Positions 39,989 through 47,106 of a stretch of DNA of 64,000 nt are shown one piece after another (the stretch's first letter is position 1; each line of letters starts with the position of its first letter). The notes beneath the pieces are model-generated. The model ran no database searches. It was not told where the DNA came from and saw nothing but the letters and a program-made list of their open reading frames with translations. A program made the position numbers and the translations under genes. The stretch is from Hymenobacter ruricola (GTDB lineage: Bacteria > Bacteroidota > Bacteroidia > Cytophagales > Hymenobacteraceae), in the NCBI RefSeq assembly GCF_015694525.1, contig NZ_JADQDM010000001.1, positions 806,001-870,000 on the forward strand, in the 5' to 3' direction.

Positions 39989-41542
39989 ATGGATGAAGCC
40001 AAACCGGGCTTTTGGGGCGTGCTCAAGCGCCCGTTCGTGCTCGATTTGCGGGCCCTGGCGCTGTTGCGCATGGCCACCGCCGCGGTGGTGCTGGTCGACC
40101 TAGCCATTCGCAGCACCGACCTCGAAGCCCACTACGCCAATATGGGCGTGATGCCCGTGCCCGTGCTCCTGGAGCGCGCCTGGACGCCCTACCAGTTCTC
40201 GCTGCACGCCGCCAGCGGCCTGTGGCAGGTCGAAGCCGTGCTGTTTCTCCTCGCCGCCCTGGTGGCCGGGGCGCTGCTGCTGGGCTACCACACGCGGCTG
40301 GCTACGGTGGCCTCGTGGGTGCTGCTGGTGTCGCTGCAAAACCGCAACACCCTCATCGGCCAGGGCGGCGACGACCTGCTGCGCATGCTGCTGTTCTGGG
40401 GCATTTTCCTGCCCTGGGGCCGGGTCTGGTCCCGGGACGCGCGCGACAAACCCGCACCCGCACGGCTCGATTATTTCGGCGCGGCCACCGTGGCCTACGT
40501 GGTGCAGCTGGCCCTGCTGTACTGGTGCACCGCCCTGCTCAAAAACGGCGCCGAGTGGACCCGCGAAGGCACCGCGCTCTACTACGCCTTCAGCCTCGAC
40601 CAGCTGGTGCTGCCCGGCGGCCGGCTGCTCTACCCGTATCCCGAGCTGCTGCGGGTGCTCACCTTCGGGGCCTATTTCACCGAGCTCCTGCTGCCCTTTG
40701 CCTTGTTCATTCCGGTGGGAGTGCGCTGGTGGCGGCTGCTGGTGGTGGGGGTGCTGTTTTTCTTTCACCTCACCATCAGCCTCACGCTGTTTGTGGGCCT
40801 GTTTTTCCTGATAAACTGGGCCTCGATACTGGGGCTGCTGCCGCCCCTGGCGCTCGACTGGCTGGAAAGGCGCTTCGGACGCCTCGCACCCCTGGCCCGG
40901 CGCTGGCACGCCAAGCTGCCCACTTGGCAGGCCCCCTGGCGCCTGCGACTGGAGCGTACCCGCCCGCCCACCGCCGGGGGCCTGCGCCTGGCCCGCGCCG
41001 CGCGCGAAACCTTCGTGGCCGTGGTGCTGGCCTACGTCTGCCTCTGGAACCTCGACGACGTGGCCGTGCTGCGGCCCCGCGGCGGCCGCCTGCCCGACGG
41101 CCTGCGCTGGTTCGGCTACCTGTTTCGCGTCGACCAGCACTGGGGCATGTTTGCGCCCACGGTGTTCAAGGACGACGGCTGGTACATCTTCGAGGGCACC
41201 ACCGCCCGCGGCCAAGTGCTGGACCTGAACCGCGGCGGCGCCCCCGTGCGCTACACCAAGCCCGCCGCCATCGTCTCGCTGTTCAAAAACGACCGGTGGC
41301 GCAAGTATTCGGAGAATTACCTCTTCGTCGATTTCGCCTGGATGCGGCCTTACTACTGCAACTACCTGCTCCGCATCTGGCACGAAAACCCGGCCCACCC
41401 GCCGCTGCGCCACCTCTCGGTGGTGTACATGAAGGAGGTATCCTTGCCCAACTACCAGGTGGCCAAACCCACCCGCGAAGTGTTGTGCGACTGCGAGTTG
41501 CCGCCGCAACCCGAGGCTCCGTCGGCGACCATGCGCAACTAA
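39989..41542 (+). CDS. HTTM-domain (vitamin K-dependent carboxylase-like) membrane protein
   Basis: A 517-residue integral membrane protein. The first 300 residues form the HTTM domain with about eight membrane helices (LRMATAAVVLVDLAIRS, ALLLGYHTRLATVASW, LLFWGIFLPWGRVWS, LLLPFALFIPVGVRWW). The C-terminal part after residue 330 is extramembrane (FRVDQHWGMFAPTVFKDDGW, then YFCNY-like YYCNYLLR). HTTM is the membrane domain shared with gamma-glutamyl carboxylase, but most bacterial members have no proven reaction. The place between Ser/Gly/Thr-rich secreted proteins and near a DCC oxidoreductase suggests modification or export of these proteins, which is inference. Confidence 0.85.
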   Translation: MDEAKPGFWGVLKRPFVLDLRALALLRMATAAVVLVDLAIRSTDLEAHYANMGVMPVPVLLERAWTPYQFSLHAASGLWQVEAVLFLLAALVAGALLLGYHTRLATVASWVLLVSLQNRNTLIGQGGDDLLRMLLFWGIFLPWGRVWSRDARDKPAPARLDYFGAATVAYVVQLALLYWCTALLKNGAEWTREGTALYYAFSLDQLVLPGGRLLYPYPELLRVLTFGAYFTELLLPFALFIPVGVRWWRLLVVGVLFFFHLTISLTLFVGLFFLINWASILGLLPPLALDWLERRFGRLAPLARRWHAKLPTWQAPWRLRLERTRPPTAGGLRLARAARETFVAVVLAYVCLWNLDDVAVLRPRGGRLPDGLRWFGYLFRVDQHWGMFAPTVFKDDGWYIFEGTTARGQVLDLNRGGAPVRYTKPAAIVSLFKNDRWRKYSENYLFVDFAWMRPYYCNYLLRIWHENPAHPPLRHLSVVYMKEVSLPNYQVAKPTREVLCDCELPPQPEAPSATMRN

Positions 41543-41602
41543 AAAATACGTATTTACCAGGAGGGATTTACGGATAAATCGCGCCCGTGAGGCTCGTATA
41601 GC
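41543..41602 (+). promoter_or_regulatory. Upstream motifs of the third Ser/Gly/Thr-rich gene
   Basis: The palindrome AAATACGTATTT (about 41544-41555), TACGGATAAATCG (41569-41581) and TCGTATAGC (41594-41602) precede ATG 41652. The last two match the sites before 38709, with spacing shorter by 11 bases. Confidence 0.4.
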
Positions 41603-41651
41603 CATAGTGCCATCCGGCATCGTTCCTTCCTTTCCACATTTTCCTTCCCTT

Positions 41652-41945
41652 ATGAAACGCAAATGGCTTTCCGGGCTGACTGGCGCTTTGCTGTGTTCGT
41701 CGCTCGTCGTTTTCAGCGCCTGCTCCACTTCCGAAAGTGCTGGCTCTACCAGCGGCTCGGAGCCGCGCACCACCAGCGGCACCACGTCGGCCAGCGACAT
41801 CAACGGGACCCCGGCCGGCAGCGCCACCACCTCCGGTACCACCACAGGCGCCTCCACCACGTCGGGCACCACTACCACGGGCACTACCAGCGGCACCACA
41901 TCGGGCAGCAGCACGTCGGGCTCTACCACGGGCAGCACCACCTGA
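41652..41945 (+). CDS. Ser/Thr/Gly-rich lipoprotein, low complexity (3 of 3)
   Basis: A 97-residue lipoprotein (signal LLCSSLVVFSAC, lipid Cys about 24). The mature part is almost only Ser, Thr and Gly (GTTSGTTSGSSTSGSTTGS) with a short less biased stretch SASDINGTPAGSA. It has more Thr than the other two. Its leader shares TTCCTTCCTTTCCAC with 39279 and its upstream motifs with 38709. It is the last gene of the locus and is followed by a terminator. Confidence 0.75.
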   Translation: MKRKWLSGLTGALLCSSLVVFSACSTSESAGSTSGSEPRTTSGTTSASDINGTPAGSATTSGTTTGASTTSGTTTTGTTSGTTSGSSTSGSTTGSTT

Positions 41946-41974
41946 TTTCAACCAGCCTTCCTTCCTTTCCACAA

Positions 41975-42031
41975 CCAGGGCCATTTCCTTCGCGGATTTG
42001 GCCCTGGCTTTTTTAACGAAAAAGCCAGGGC
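41975..42031. terminator. Overlapping bidirectional terminators
   Basis: CCAGGGCCA (41975-41983) pairs with TGGCCCTGG (41999-42007) before a T-run for plus-strand transcripts. The same right arm also pairs with AAAAAGCCAGGGC (to 42031) to form a stem serving the minus-strand gene ending at 42032. The two hairpins exclude each other. Confidence 0.75.
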
Positions 42032-43189
42032 CTATGCCCACTGTTTAAGGTACTGAAACACCTCTGGGTGCGTAAGGAGTCCGCCGTGGTGCTGCTGGCC
42101 GAACACGGCCGTGCGCACGCTGGCGCCTTCCGGCAGGGCCGCCTCGTCGCCAAACGTGGCGTGGCCGCGGGCGCTGCCCTGGCCCACCAGCCCGTCGCCG
42201 AAGTACTCGCGCAGGGCCGAAGGGCGCGTTGAGCGCAGCCAGGCGCCCATCAGGATGTGGTAGCGCACGCCGGGCAGCGGCGGCACGGGCGTGCGCGGCG
42301 GCGTGAGGTCGTTGGCGTGGGCGTCCTGCCAGTCATCGTCCACCAATATGGAGTAGCGCAGGTCCTTGATGCCGTTGCTGCGCTGGTTGAGCGCCTTGCT
42401 CAGAAACCGCGTGGGAAACAGGTTGATGCGCTCCAATAGCCGCGCCGTGAAGTGAGAGTTCTGCTCCAGCCACGAGCCGTCGTTGGGCGTGCCCAGCAAA
42501 AACACCGACCGCAAATGCGCCAGCCAGGGGGCTTGTTGAGTTAAGAGTTGAGAGTTAAGAGTTAGGGTTTGTTTCTCTGTTGGTAGCGCTGGTTCGGTTG
42601 AGTCAACTCTTAACGCTTCACTCTTCACTCCTAACTGACCATAATGCCCCGCCGAGCGGATGATGAGCCCGCCCATGCTGTGGCCCACCAGCACGAGCTC
42701 GCCCACGGCGTCGGGGTAGGTGCTGACCAGCTCGGTGAGTAGGCGGCTGAGCTCGCGGCCGTTTTCGGAGAGGTGCAGGCCGGAGTTGAAGCGCAGGTAG
42801 AGGGCGCGGCAGTGGGTTTCTTCGGCCAGGCGCGGGCCGTAGCGGCGGCTGCCGGGCGCGTCCTGAAACCCGGTTTGCCAGATGAGCTCGTCGCCCATCA
42901 GGCCGTGCACGAACACCACGGTTTTCTGGCGGGGCTCGCTCAGGCGCAGGTCGGCCACGGGCACGTCCTCGCCGCCCCGCCGGAAGCTCATCCGGATGGC
43001 GCGGCGGTCGAAGCGGGCCGCCAGCTGGTCGCCGAGGGCGCCGTTGAGCACGGGCAGGAAAAAATGCTGGTGGGCCCGGCCCGAGCGCACGAGGTAGCCG
43101 GCGCCGCGCACGGGCAGCAGGGCGGCGCGCCCCACCGCCCCGAGGGCCCGGCGGAAGCGGGAAGGCTGGGGAGCGTCGGAAGCGGCCAT
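42032..43189 (-). CDS. Alpha/beta-hydrolase (lipase-like) with in-frame repeat insertion
   Basis: A 385-residue hydrolase. FVHGLMGDELIW is the oxyanion-loop strand and S171 in GHSMGGLI the nucleophile. LLGTPNDGSWLEQNS follows. A C-terminal His (QQHHGGLLTHPEVF) may complete the triad. Residues about 185-219 are unlike the rest (TLTLNSQLL within them). They are encoded by an AT-richer segment with inverted arms (42534-42636) resembling an intergenic repeat. The insert keeps the frame, so the protein may still fold with a surface loop. No signal peptide is visible. The substrate is unknown. Confidence 0.8.
   Translation of the reverse strand: MAASDAPQPSRFRRALGAVGRAALLPVRGAGYLVRSGRAHQHFFLPVLNGALGDQLAARFDRRAIRMSFRRGGEDVPVADLRLSEPRQKTVVFVHGLMGDELIWQTGFQDAPGSRRYGPRLAEETHCRALYLRFNSGLHLSENGRELSRLLTELVSTYPDAVGELVLVGHSMGGLIIRSAGHYGQLGVKSEALRVDSTEPALPTEKQTLTLNSQLLTQQAPWLAHLRSVFLLGTPNDGSWLEQNSHFTARLLERINLFPTRFLSKALNQRSNGIKDLRYSILVDDDWQDAHANDLTPPRTPVPPLPGVRYHILMGAWLRSTRPSALREYFGDGLVGQGSARGHATFGDEAALPEGASVRTAVFGQQHHGGLLTHPEVFQYLKQWA
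42534..42636. repeat. Inverted-repeat element inserted inside the lipase-like gene
   Basis: The left arm GAGTTAAGAGTTGAGAGTT and a right arm with TCAACTCTTAACGCTTCACT are imperfect inverted copies around a 33-bp centre. The base composition is much lower in GC than the gene around it. Length is consistent with 35 inserted codons. Confidence 0.7.
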
Positions 43190-43311
43190 GACGAAAAAAG
43201 CAGAAGAGTGGCGGCACGCGCCGGCCCCGAAAGTAACGCGCACGGCGGCATCGGGTTGGCCTTCCGCCCGAAATCCCCGTACTTTGTGGGACCAATCCCC
43301 AGACCTACTTC

Positions 43312-43692
43312 ATGAAGCTCTCTTCTCGTCCCGCCCTGGCTTTGCTGCTGGGCACCGCTTTGGCCGCCACGCTTTCGTCCTGCGACTACCGCTGGAGCCC
43401 GGGCGAAAACCCGCAATTCAAACACGGTTTCACCAAAGCGCCCGGCTGGCACAATTGGGACGTGAACCGCGACAGCATCAACTACAAGCAGCGCGTGGAG
43501 CCCGCCGGCGGCGAAGGCTCGGCCGCGGCCATTGCCAACGGCACCGTGCAGGACCAGCTCAACTCGGCCCCCGCCGGCAACAGCACCGCCTCGCCCCAGG
43601 CCGCCAACGGCACCATGAACTCGGTGGACAAAGCCACCAACGGCAACGGCAACACCAACGACCAGCCGCAGCCCAAGTCGCAGCCGCAGTAG
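43312..43692 (+). CDS. Small putative lipoprotein
   Basis: A 126-residue protein with lipoprotein signal ALAATLSSC (lipid Cys24). The first mature residues DYRWSPGENPQFKHG are followed by a Pro/Asn/Gly-rich disordered tail (NGTMNSVDKATNGNGNTND) ending in PQPKSQPQ. No domain recognised. TACTTTG, a shortened -7 box, lies about 20 bases upstream. It is divergent from the lipase-like gene. Function unknown; a small envelope protein. Confidence 0.65.
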   Translation: MKLSSRPALALLLGTALAATLSSCDYRWSPGENPQFKHGFTKAPGWHNWDVNRDSINYKQRVEPAGGEGSAAAIANGTVQDQLNSAPAGNSTASPQAANGTMNSVDKATNGNGNTNDQPQPKSQPQ

Positions 43693-43713
43693 TTTTTTAA
43701 GCTCCGCGCTGGA

Positions 43714-43745
43714 AGCCCGTCACTGGTTCAGTGGCGGGCTTTTTG
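43714..43745 (+). terminator. Rho-independent terminator
   Basis: AGCCCGTCACTG and CAGTGGCGGGCT form a 12-bp stem (one G-T pair) with loop GTT and a following T-run. The rest of the 331-bp gap 43693-44023 holds the repeat at 43853 and nothing else I can support. Confidence 0.8.
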
Positions 43746-43852
43746 CGTTTGGGCGAAGCGCGGCCGTAGGCGCGGCGCGGCTTTTTAGGTAGTGAAAAAA
43801 CTCAACCTGCCGGCTACCGGCTGCCGTAGTAGCAGCGGGCCGGCCCGTCAGC

Positions 43853-43953
43853 CGTCATGCCGAGCGCAGCGAAGCATCTGTACCGCGCAACGCATTCCAA
43901 TCAACAGGATTACTTCCGAGGTAAAGATGCTTCGCTGCGCTCGGCAAGACGTT
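43853..43953. repeat. Dispersed intergenic hairpin repeat, ATGCCGAGCG type
   Basis: Arms CATGCCGAGCGCAGCGAAGC and its inverted copy (TTCGCTGCGCTCGGCAAGAC on the right) flank about 35 bp. One mismatch near the right tip and one (CTGTACC) in the left inner arm show mild decay. Confidence 0.85.
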
Positions 43954-44023
43954 CTTTTCGTTGCGTGACGGCTTGCGAGTCCCCACCTCACTTCTCCCCA
44001 CCTCACCCACTTCCTCCCCGCCT

Positions 44024-45211
44024 ATGCTTTCCAACGATGCCACCCGGGCCACCACGCCCGCTTTCACCGCCGTAGTGCCCGGCCTGAGCGTGCTGCGCGA
44101 CGTGTTTGTGAACCTCTACTACGCCTTTCCGCAAGACCAGCCGCAGGGCCCCTGGGTGCTGATTGACGCCGGCCTGCCGGGCTCTTCTGACAAGATTATC
44201 AAGCAGGCCGAGGAGCTGTTCGGGCCCGACACCCCGCCCGCTGCCATCCTGCTCACCCACGGGCACTTCGACCACGTGGGCGCCCTGGATGGCCTGCTGG
44301 CTGCCTGGCCCGACGTGCCGGTGTACGCGCACCCTCTGGAACTGCCCTACCTCACCGGCAAGTCGGGCTTCCCGCCGCCCGACCCCACCGTGGGCGGCGG
44401 CATGATGGCCTACCTCTCCTTTACTTACCCCAAGCACGCCTACGATTTCGGCCCCCGCGTGCAGGCCCTGCCCGCCGACGGCAGCGTGCCCGGCCTGCCC
44501 GGCTGGCGCTGGGTGCACACGCCGGGGCACACGTTCGGGCACGTTTCCTTCTTCCGCGAGCACGACAAGGTGCTGGTGGCCGGCGACGCTTTCACCACCG
44601 TGAAGCAGGAGTCGGGCTCGGCGGTGTACACCCAGAAGCAGGAAGTGCACGGCCCGCCGGCCTACTTCACGCCCGACTGGGACGCCGCCCGCGAGTCGAT
44701 AGCGCTGCTGGCCCGCCTGGAGCCCGAAGTGGCCGCCACCGGCCACGGCATTCCGATGAGCGGCACCACGTTGCGCCGCCAGCTGGCCGACTTCGTGCCG
44801 CGGTTCGACGCGCTGGCCCGCCCCAAAGTGGGCCGCTACGCCAAAGTGCCGGCCACGGCCGACGGCAGCGGGGTAACCTCGGTGCCGCCGCCCCTGGTGC
44901 AGCCCTGGCTGAAAGGCCTGGCCCTGGCCGGATTGGCCATTGGGGCCGTGGCGCTGGCCACGGCCGGCAAGGGCAAAAAGAAAGACAAAAAGCGGAAACA
45001 AGGCCGTACCGACAGTTCCGATTCGCCCGGCAAAGCCGCTCAGCGCCCGGCCGACGGCTCGTACCGGGCCTGGTACCGCGACAACCCGGCTGCCGGCTCG
45101 GAGCCAGGCCACGGCGGTTCCAACTTTTCGCACGAGACTGGTACCCGGCAACACGCCGACCAGCGCTACTCCGACTCCTGGAGCCGCAAGATTGAAACGC
45201 AGTATCCGTAG
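44024..45211 (+). CDS. Metallo-beta-lactamase-fold hydrolase with basic C-terminal tail
   Basis: A 395-residue protein. The N-terminal 270 residues are an MBL domain with the metal motif HxHxDH in LLTHGHFDHVGAL, then HTPGHTFGHVSFF, VAGDAF and ATGHGIPMSG. It is glyoxalase-II- or lactonase-like with unknown substrate. After about residue 300 there is a single hydrophobic helix (GLALAGLAIGAVALATAG), a Lys/Arg-rich stretch (GKGKKKDKKRKQG) and a polar disordered tail of about 70 residues. That extension is not typical of the family and would tether the enzyme to the membrane, with the catalytic domain inside if the positive-inside rule is broken or outside otherwise. Confidence 0.8.
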   Translation: MLSNDATRATTPAFTAVVPGLSVLRDVFVNLYYAFPQDQPQGPWVLIDAGLPGSSDKIIKQAEELFGPDTPPAAILLTHGHFDHVGALDGLLAAWPDVPVYAHPLELPYLTGKSGFPPPDPTVGGGMMAYLSFTYPKHAYDFGPRVQALPADGSVPGLPGWRWVHTPGHTFGHVSFFREHDKVLVAGDAFTTVKQESGSAVYTQKQEVHGPPAYFTPDWDAARESIALLARLEPEVAATGHGIPMSGTTLRRQLADFVPRFDALARPKVGRYAKVPATADGSGVTSVPPPLVQPWLKGLALAGLAIGAVALATAGKGKKKDKKRKQGRTDSSDSPGKAAQRPADGSYRAWYRDNPAAGSEPGHGGSNFSHETGTRQHADQRYSDSWSRKIETQYP

Positions 45212-45235
45212 ACCGGAGCGCCGATAATTAGTCTT

Positions 45236-45334
45236 AAAACGTCATGCCGAGCGCCAGCGAAGCATCTTTACCGCAATAGTAAAATCAATTACTGCTGCGG
45301 TAAAGATGCTTCGCTGCGCTCGGCATGACGTTTT
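45236..45334. repeat. Dispersed intergenic hairpin repeat, ATGCCGAGCG type
   Basis: Nearly perfect inverted arms AAAACGTCATGCCGAGCG to GCATGACGTTTT, with AAGCATCTTTACCGC inside, lie between the convergent genes ending at 45211 and 45347, where the hairpin may also act as a terminator. Confidence 0.85.
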
Positions 45335-45346
45335 AGGCAAAAACAT

Positions 45347-45976
45347 TTACTGCGCTTCCGGAAATTTCCCCGGCCGGGCGTAGCCGAAGCGCACGGGCGG
45401 CTGCACGGCGTGGTAGCCGTCGAGGCCGGAGATGCAGGCGACGCCAAACGCGGCCAGGTCCAGGGTGCCGTCTTCCCGCAGGCCTTCTTCGCGCAGATAC
45501 ACGTGTTCCACCGCGCCCACCAGCAGCACGGTGCCGTTGCTGATGGCGTGCTCTTCGAGCAGGCGCAGGCCAATGCTGAGTGGGCTTTCGGCCACGTAGG
45601 GCGCCGGGAAGCCGTCGCGGTACTCGGCGGTGAAGCCGCAGGCGTCGAACTCCGACACGTCGTCGGGGAAATTGGCCGAGGTGTAGTGGGCCGGGGCGGC
45701 CAGGGCCTGGGGCACGTGGTTGAGGGTGTAGCAGCCGCTGGCTTTGAGGTTGGCGTAGGTGTGGCGGGGCACGGTGGTGGGCCGCGTCACGATGCCGAGC
45801 AGGGCGGGGTCGGAGCCCAGGTGCAGGGCCGAGCTGAACACGGCCAGGTTGGTGGCGCCGTCGGGCGCGGCGGTGCCCACCAGGTTGGCGGGCTTGAAGC
45901 CGGGCAGGCCGTTGACGAGGTTGAGGCGGTAGATTTTCTCGAAAGCCTGAAGGTCGGCGGCGGTGAGGTGGCGCAT
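45347..45976 (-). CDS. Flavin reductase-like (split-barrel FMN-binding) protein
   Basis: A 209-residue cytoplasmic protein of the flavin reductase domain family. GFKPANLVGTAAPDGATNLAVFSS is the FMN-binding N-terminal part. TRPTTVPRHTYANLKASGCYTLNHV and HAISNGTVLLVGAVEHVYL are the conserved strands. It would bind FMN and may reduce flavin with NAD(P)H or act on an unknown substrate. The start at 45976 (MRHLTAADLQ) is preferred to 46012. A DoxX-family gene lies directly upstream on the same strand, so the pair may be co-transcribed. Confidence 0.85.
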   Translation of the reverse strand: MRHLTAADLQAFEKIYRLNLVNGLPGFKPANLVGTAAPDGATNLAVFSSALHLGSDPALLGIVTRPTTVPRHTYANLKASGCYTLNHVPQALAAPAHYTSANFPDDVSEFDACGFTAEYRDGFPAPYVAESPLSIGLRLLEEHAISNGTVLLVGAVEHVYLREEGLREDGTLDLAAFGVACISGLDGYHAVQPPVRFGYARPGKFPEAQ

Positions 45977-46049
45977 GGAGGAACGAAGGTGGGAGCGGGC
46001 GTGGTGGGGCAATGACCAGCTTCTTCCCCCAATTGTTCAGCCCAGGACG

Positions 46050-46466
46050 TTAGTGTGCGGTGGGACCCGCCGAGCGGTCGAGGCAGAGGCGGTTGTACTG
46101 GCTGTGCAGAATCAGCGCAAACAGAAACAGGCCGTAGACCAGCTGCGTGCCCACGGTAGCCCATTGCTCCAGCAGGCTGCTGCCGAACACCAGGGCCGTC
46201 ATCAGCAGCATGGCCGCGGCGAGGACGGCGCGCGTGAACAGCCCGATAATCAGCAGCACGCCAATGGCGCCTTCCACGAAAGGCAGCCCGGCGGCGAAAG
46301 GCCGCACCAGCAGCTCGGGCAGCAGGGAATTGGCAAACTGCTTCGCCATGCCCGCCTGAAACGCGGCCAGCTTGGGCAGCCGCACCAGGAAATGAGTCAG
46401 AAAGGCCACGCCCATCAGCAGGCGGCCCAGCACGAAGGCCAGTTCGGCATTGGTCAGAGTAAGCAT
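46050..46466 (-). CDS. DoxX-like membrane protein
   Basis: A 138-residue protein with four membrane helices (LAFVLGRLLMGVAFLTHFL, VEGAIGVLLIIGLFTRAVL, AAMLLMTALVFGSS, LVYGLFLFALIL). The layout and the RLLMGVAFL start fit DoxX/DUF417-like proteins, which are thought to take part in quinone-linked redox processes. The reaction is not known. It lies 73 bp upstream of the flavin reductase-like gene. Confidence 0.85.
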   Translation of the reverse strand: MLTLTNAELAFVLGRLLMGVAFLTHFLVRLPKLAAFQAGMAKQFANSLLPELLVRPFAAGLPFVEGAIGVLLIIGLFTRAVLAAAMLLMTALVFGSSLLEQWATVGTQLVYGLFLFALILHSQYNRLCLDRSAGPTAH

Positions 46467-46525
46467 GCCGGCTATACGGGCGGGCCGGGCGGGCGTTATC
46501 GGGCCGGGCGCCCAGCCGGGCGTTC

Positions 46526-46533
46526 TACCTTTG
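46526..46533 (+). promoter_or_regulatory. -7 element four bases before a start codon
   Basis: TACCTTTG is a perfect TAnnTTTG match, ending four bases before ATG 46538. This fits a leaderless mRNA. No -33 TTTG is visible. Confidence 0.5.
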
Positions 46534-46537
46534 GGTT

Positions 46538-47023
46538 ATGCCCTGCGTCTGTTCCCAGTATCCGCCGCTTGAACTCACCCGTGCCGCCATCAACAAGCGC
46601 ATCAAGGCCACGCCAGCCCTTTTGAAGCCGCTGGGGCTGCTGGTCACCCACGCCGCCGCGAAGCTGAAGCTGTTGCAGTGCCCGCAGTGCGGCCACTATT
46701 GGCAAACCGGGTGGGAGTGGAATCTGGGCGGCACCGAATACGCGTACCAGGTGCCGGCCATCGAAGTAGCCGAGTGGCTGCGGGAACCCTACCTGCAGCC
46801 CGCCGCGTGGATGGTGTACGCCGCCCTAATGCAGCCGTATTACGCCAAAAACACCTTCGAGCCCAGCGGCAAGCCCTGCCGGGTGGCGCAGTGTCCGCAC
46901 CCGGCCATCAAGTTCAGCGGCGTGTGCGAGCCGCACCACATCGAGCAGCTGCAGGAGTTCGGCCTGCTGCCCAAGCGGCCGGCGGGCCGGTTGTTCCCGC
47001 CTTACCACACCGCTTCCGCCTGA
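46538..47023 (+). CDS. Hypothetical protein with two Cys/His clusters
   Basis: A 161-residue cytoplasmic protein. CPQCGHYW at about residue 47 and a C-terminal group (CRVAQCPHPAIKFSGVC then EPHH) look like parts of a zinc-ribbon. The middle is Trp/Tyr-rich (WQTGWEWNLGG, WLREPYLQPAAWMVY). No family recognised. The -7 box directly before ATG supports this start. It is divergent from DoxX and convergent with the S9 peptidase gene. Confidence 0.6.
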   Translation: MPCVCSQYPPLELTRAAINKRIKATPALLKPLGLLVTHAAAKLKLLQCPQCGHYWQTGWEWNLGGTEYAYQVPAIEVAEWLREPYLQPAAWMVYAALMQPYYAKNTFEPSGKPCRVAQCPHPAIKFSGVCEPHHIEQLQEFGLLPKRPAGRLFPPYHTASA

Positions 47024-47106
47024 AGTTCTGTTGGCGAGCAGGACGCCGAAGGCATACCGGCACGAAACGGACAAAGCTGCCGGCCAAGGGGAAGTAGGCG
47101 CGCCGC

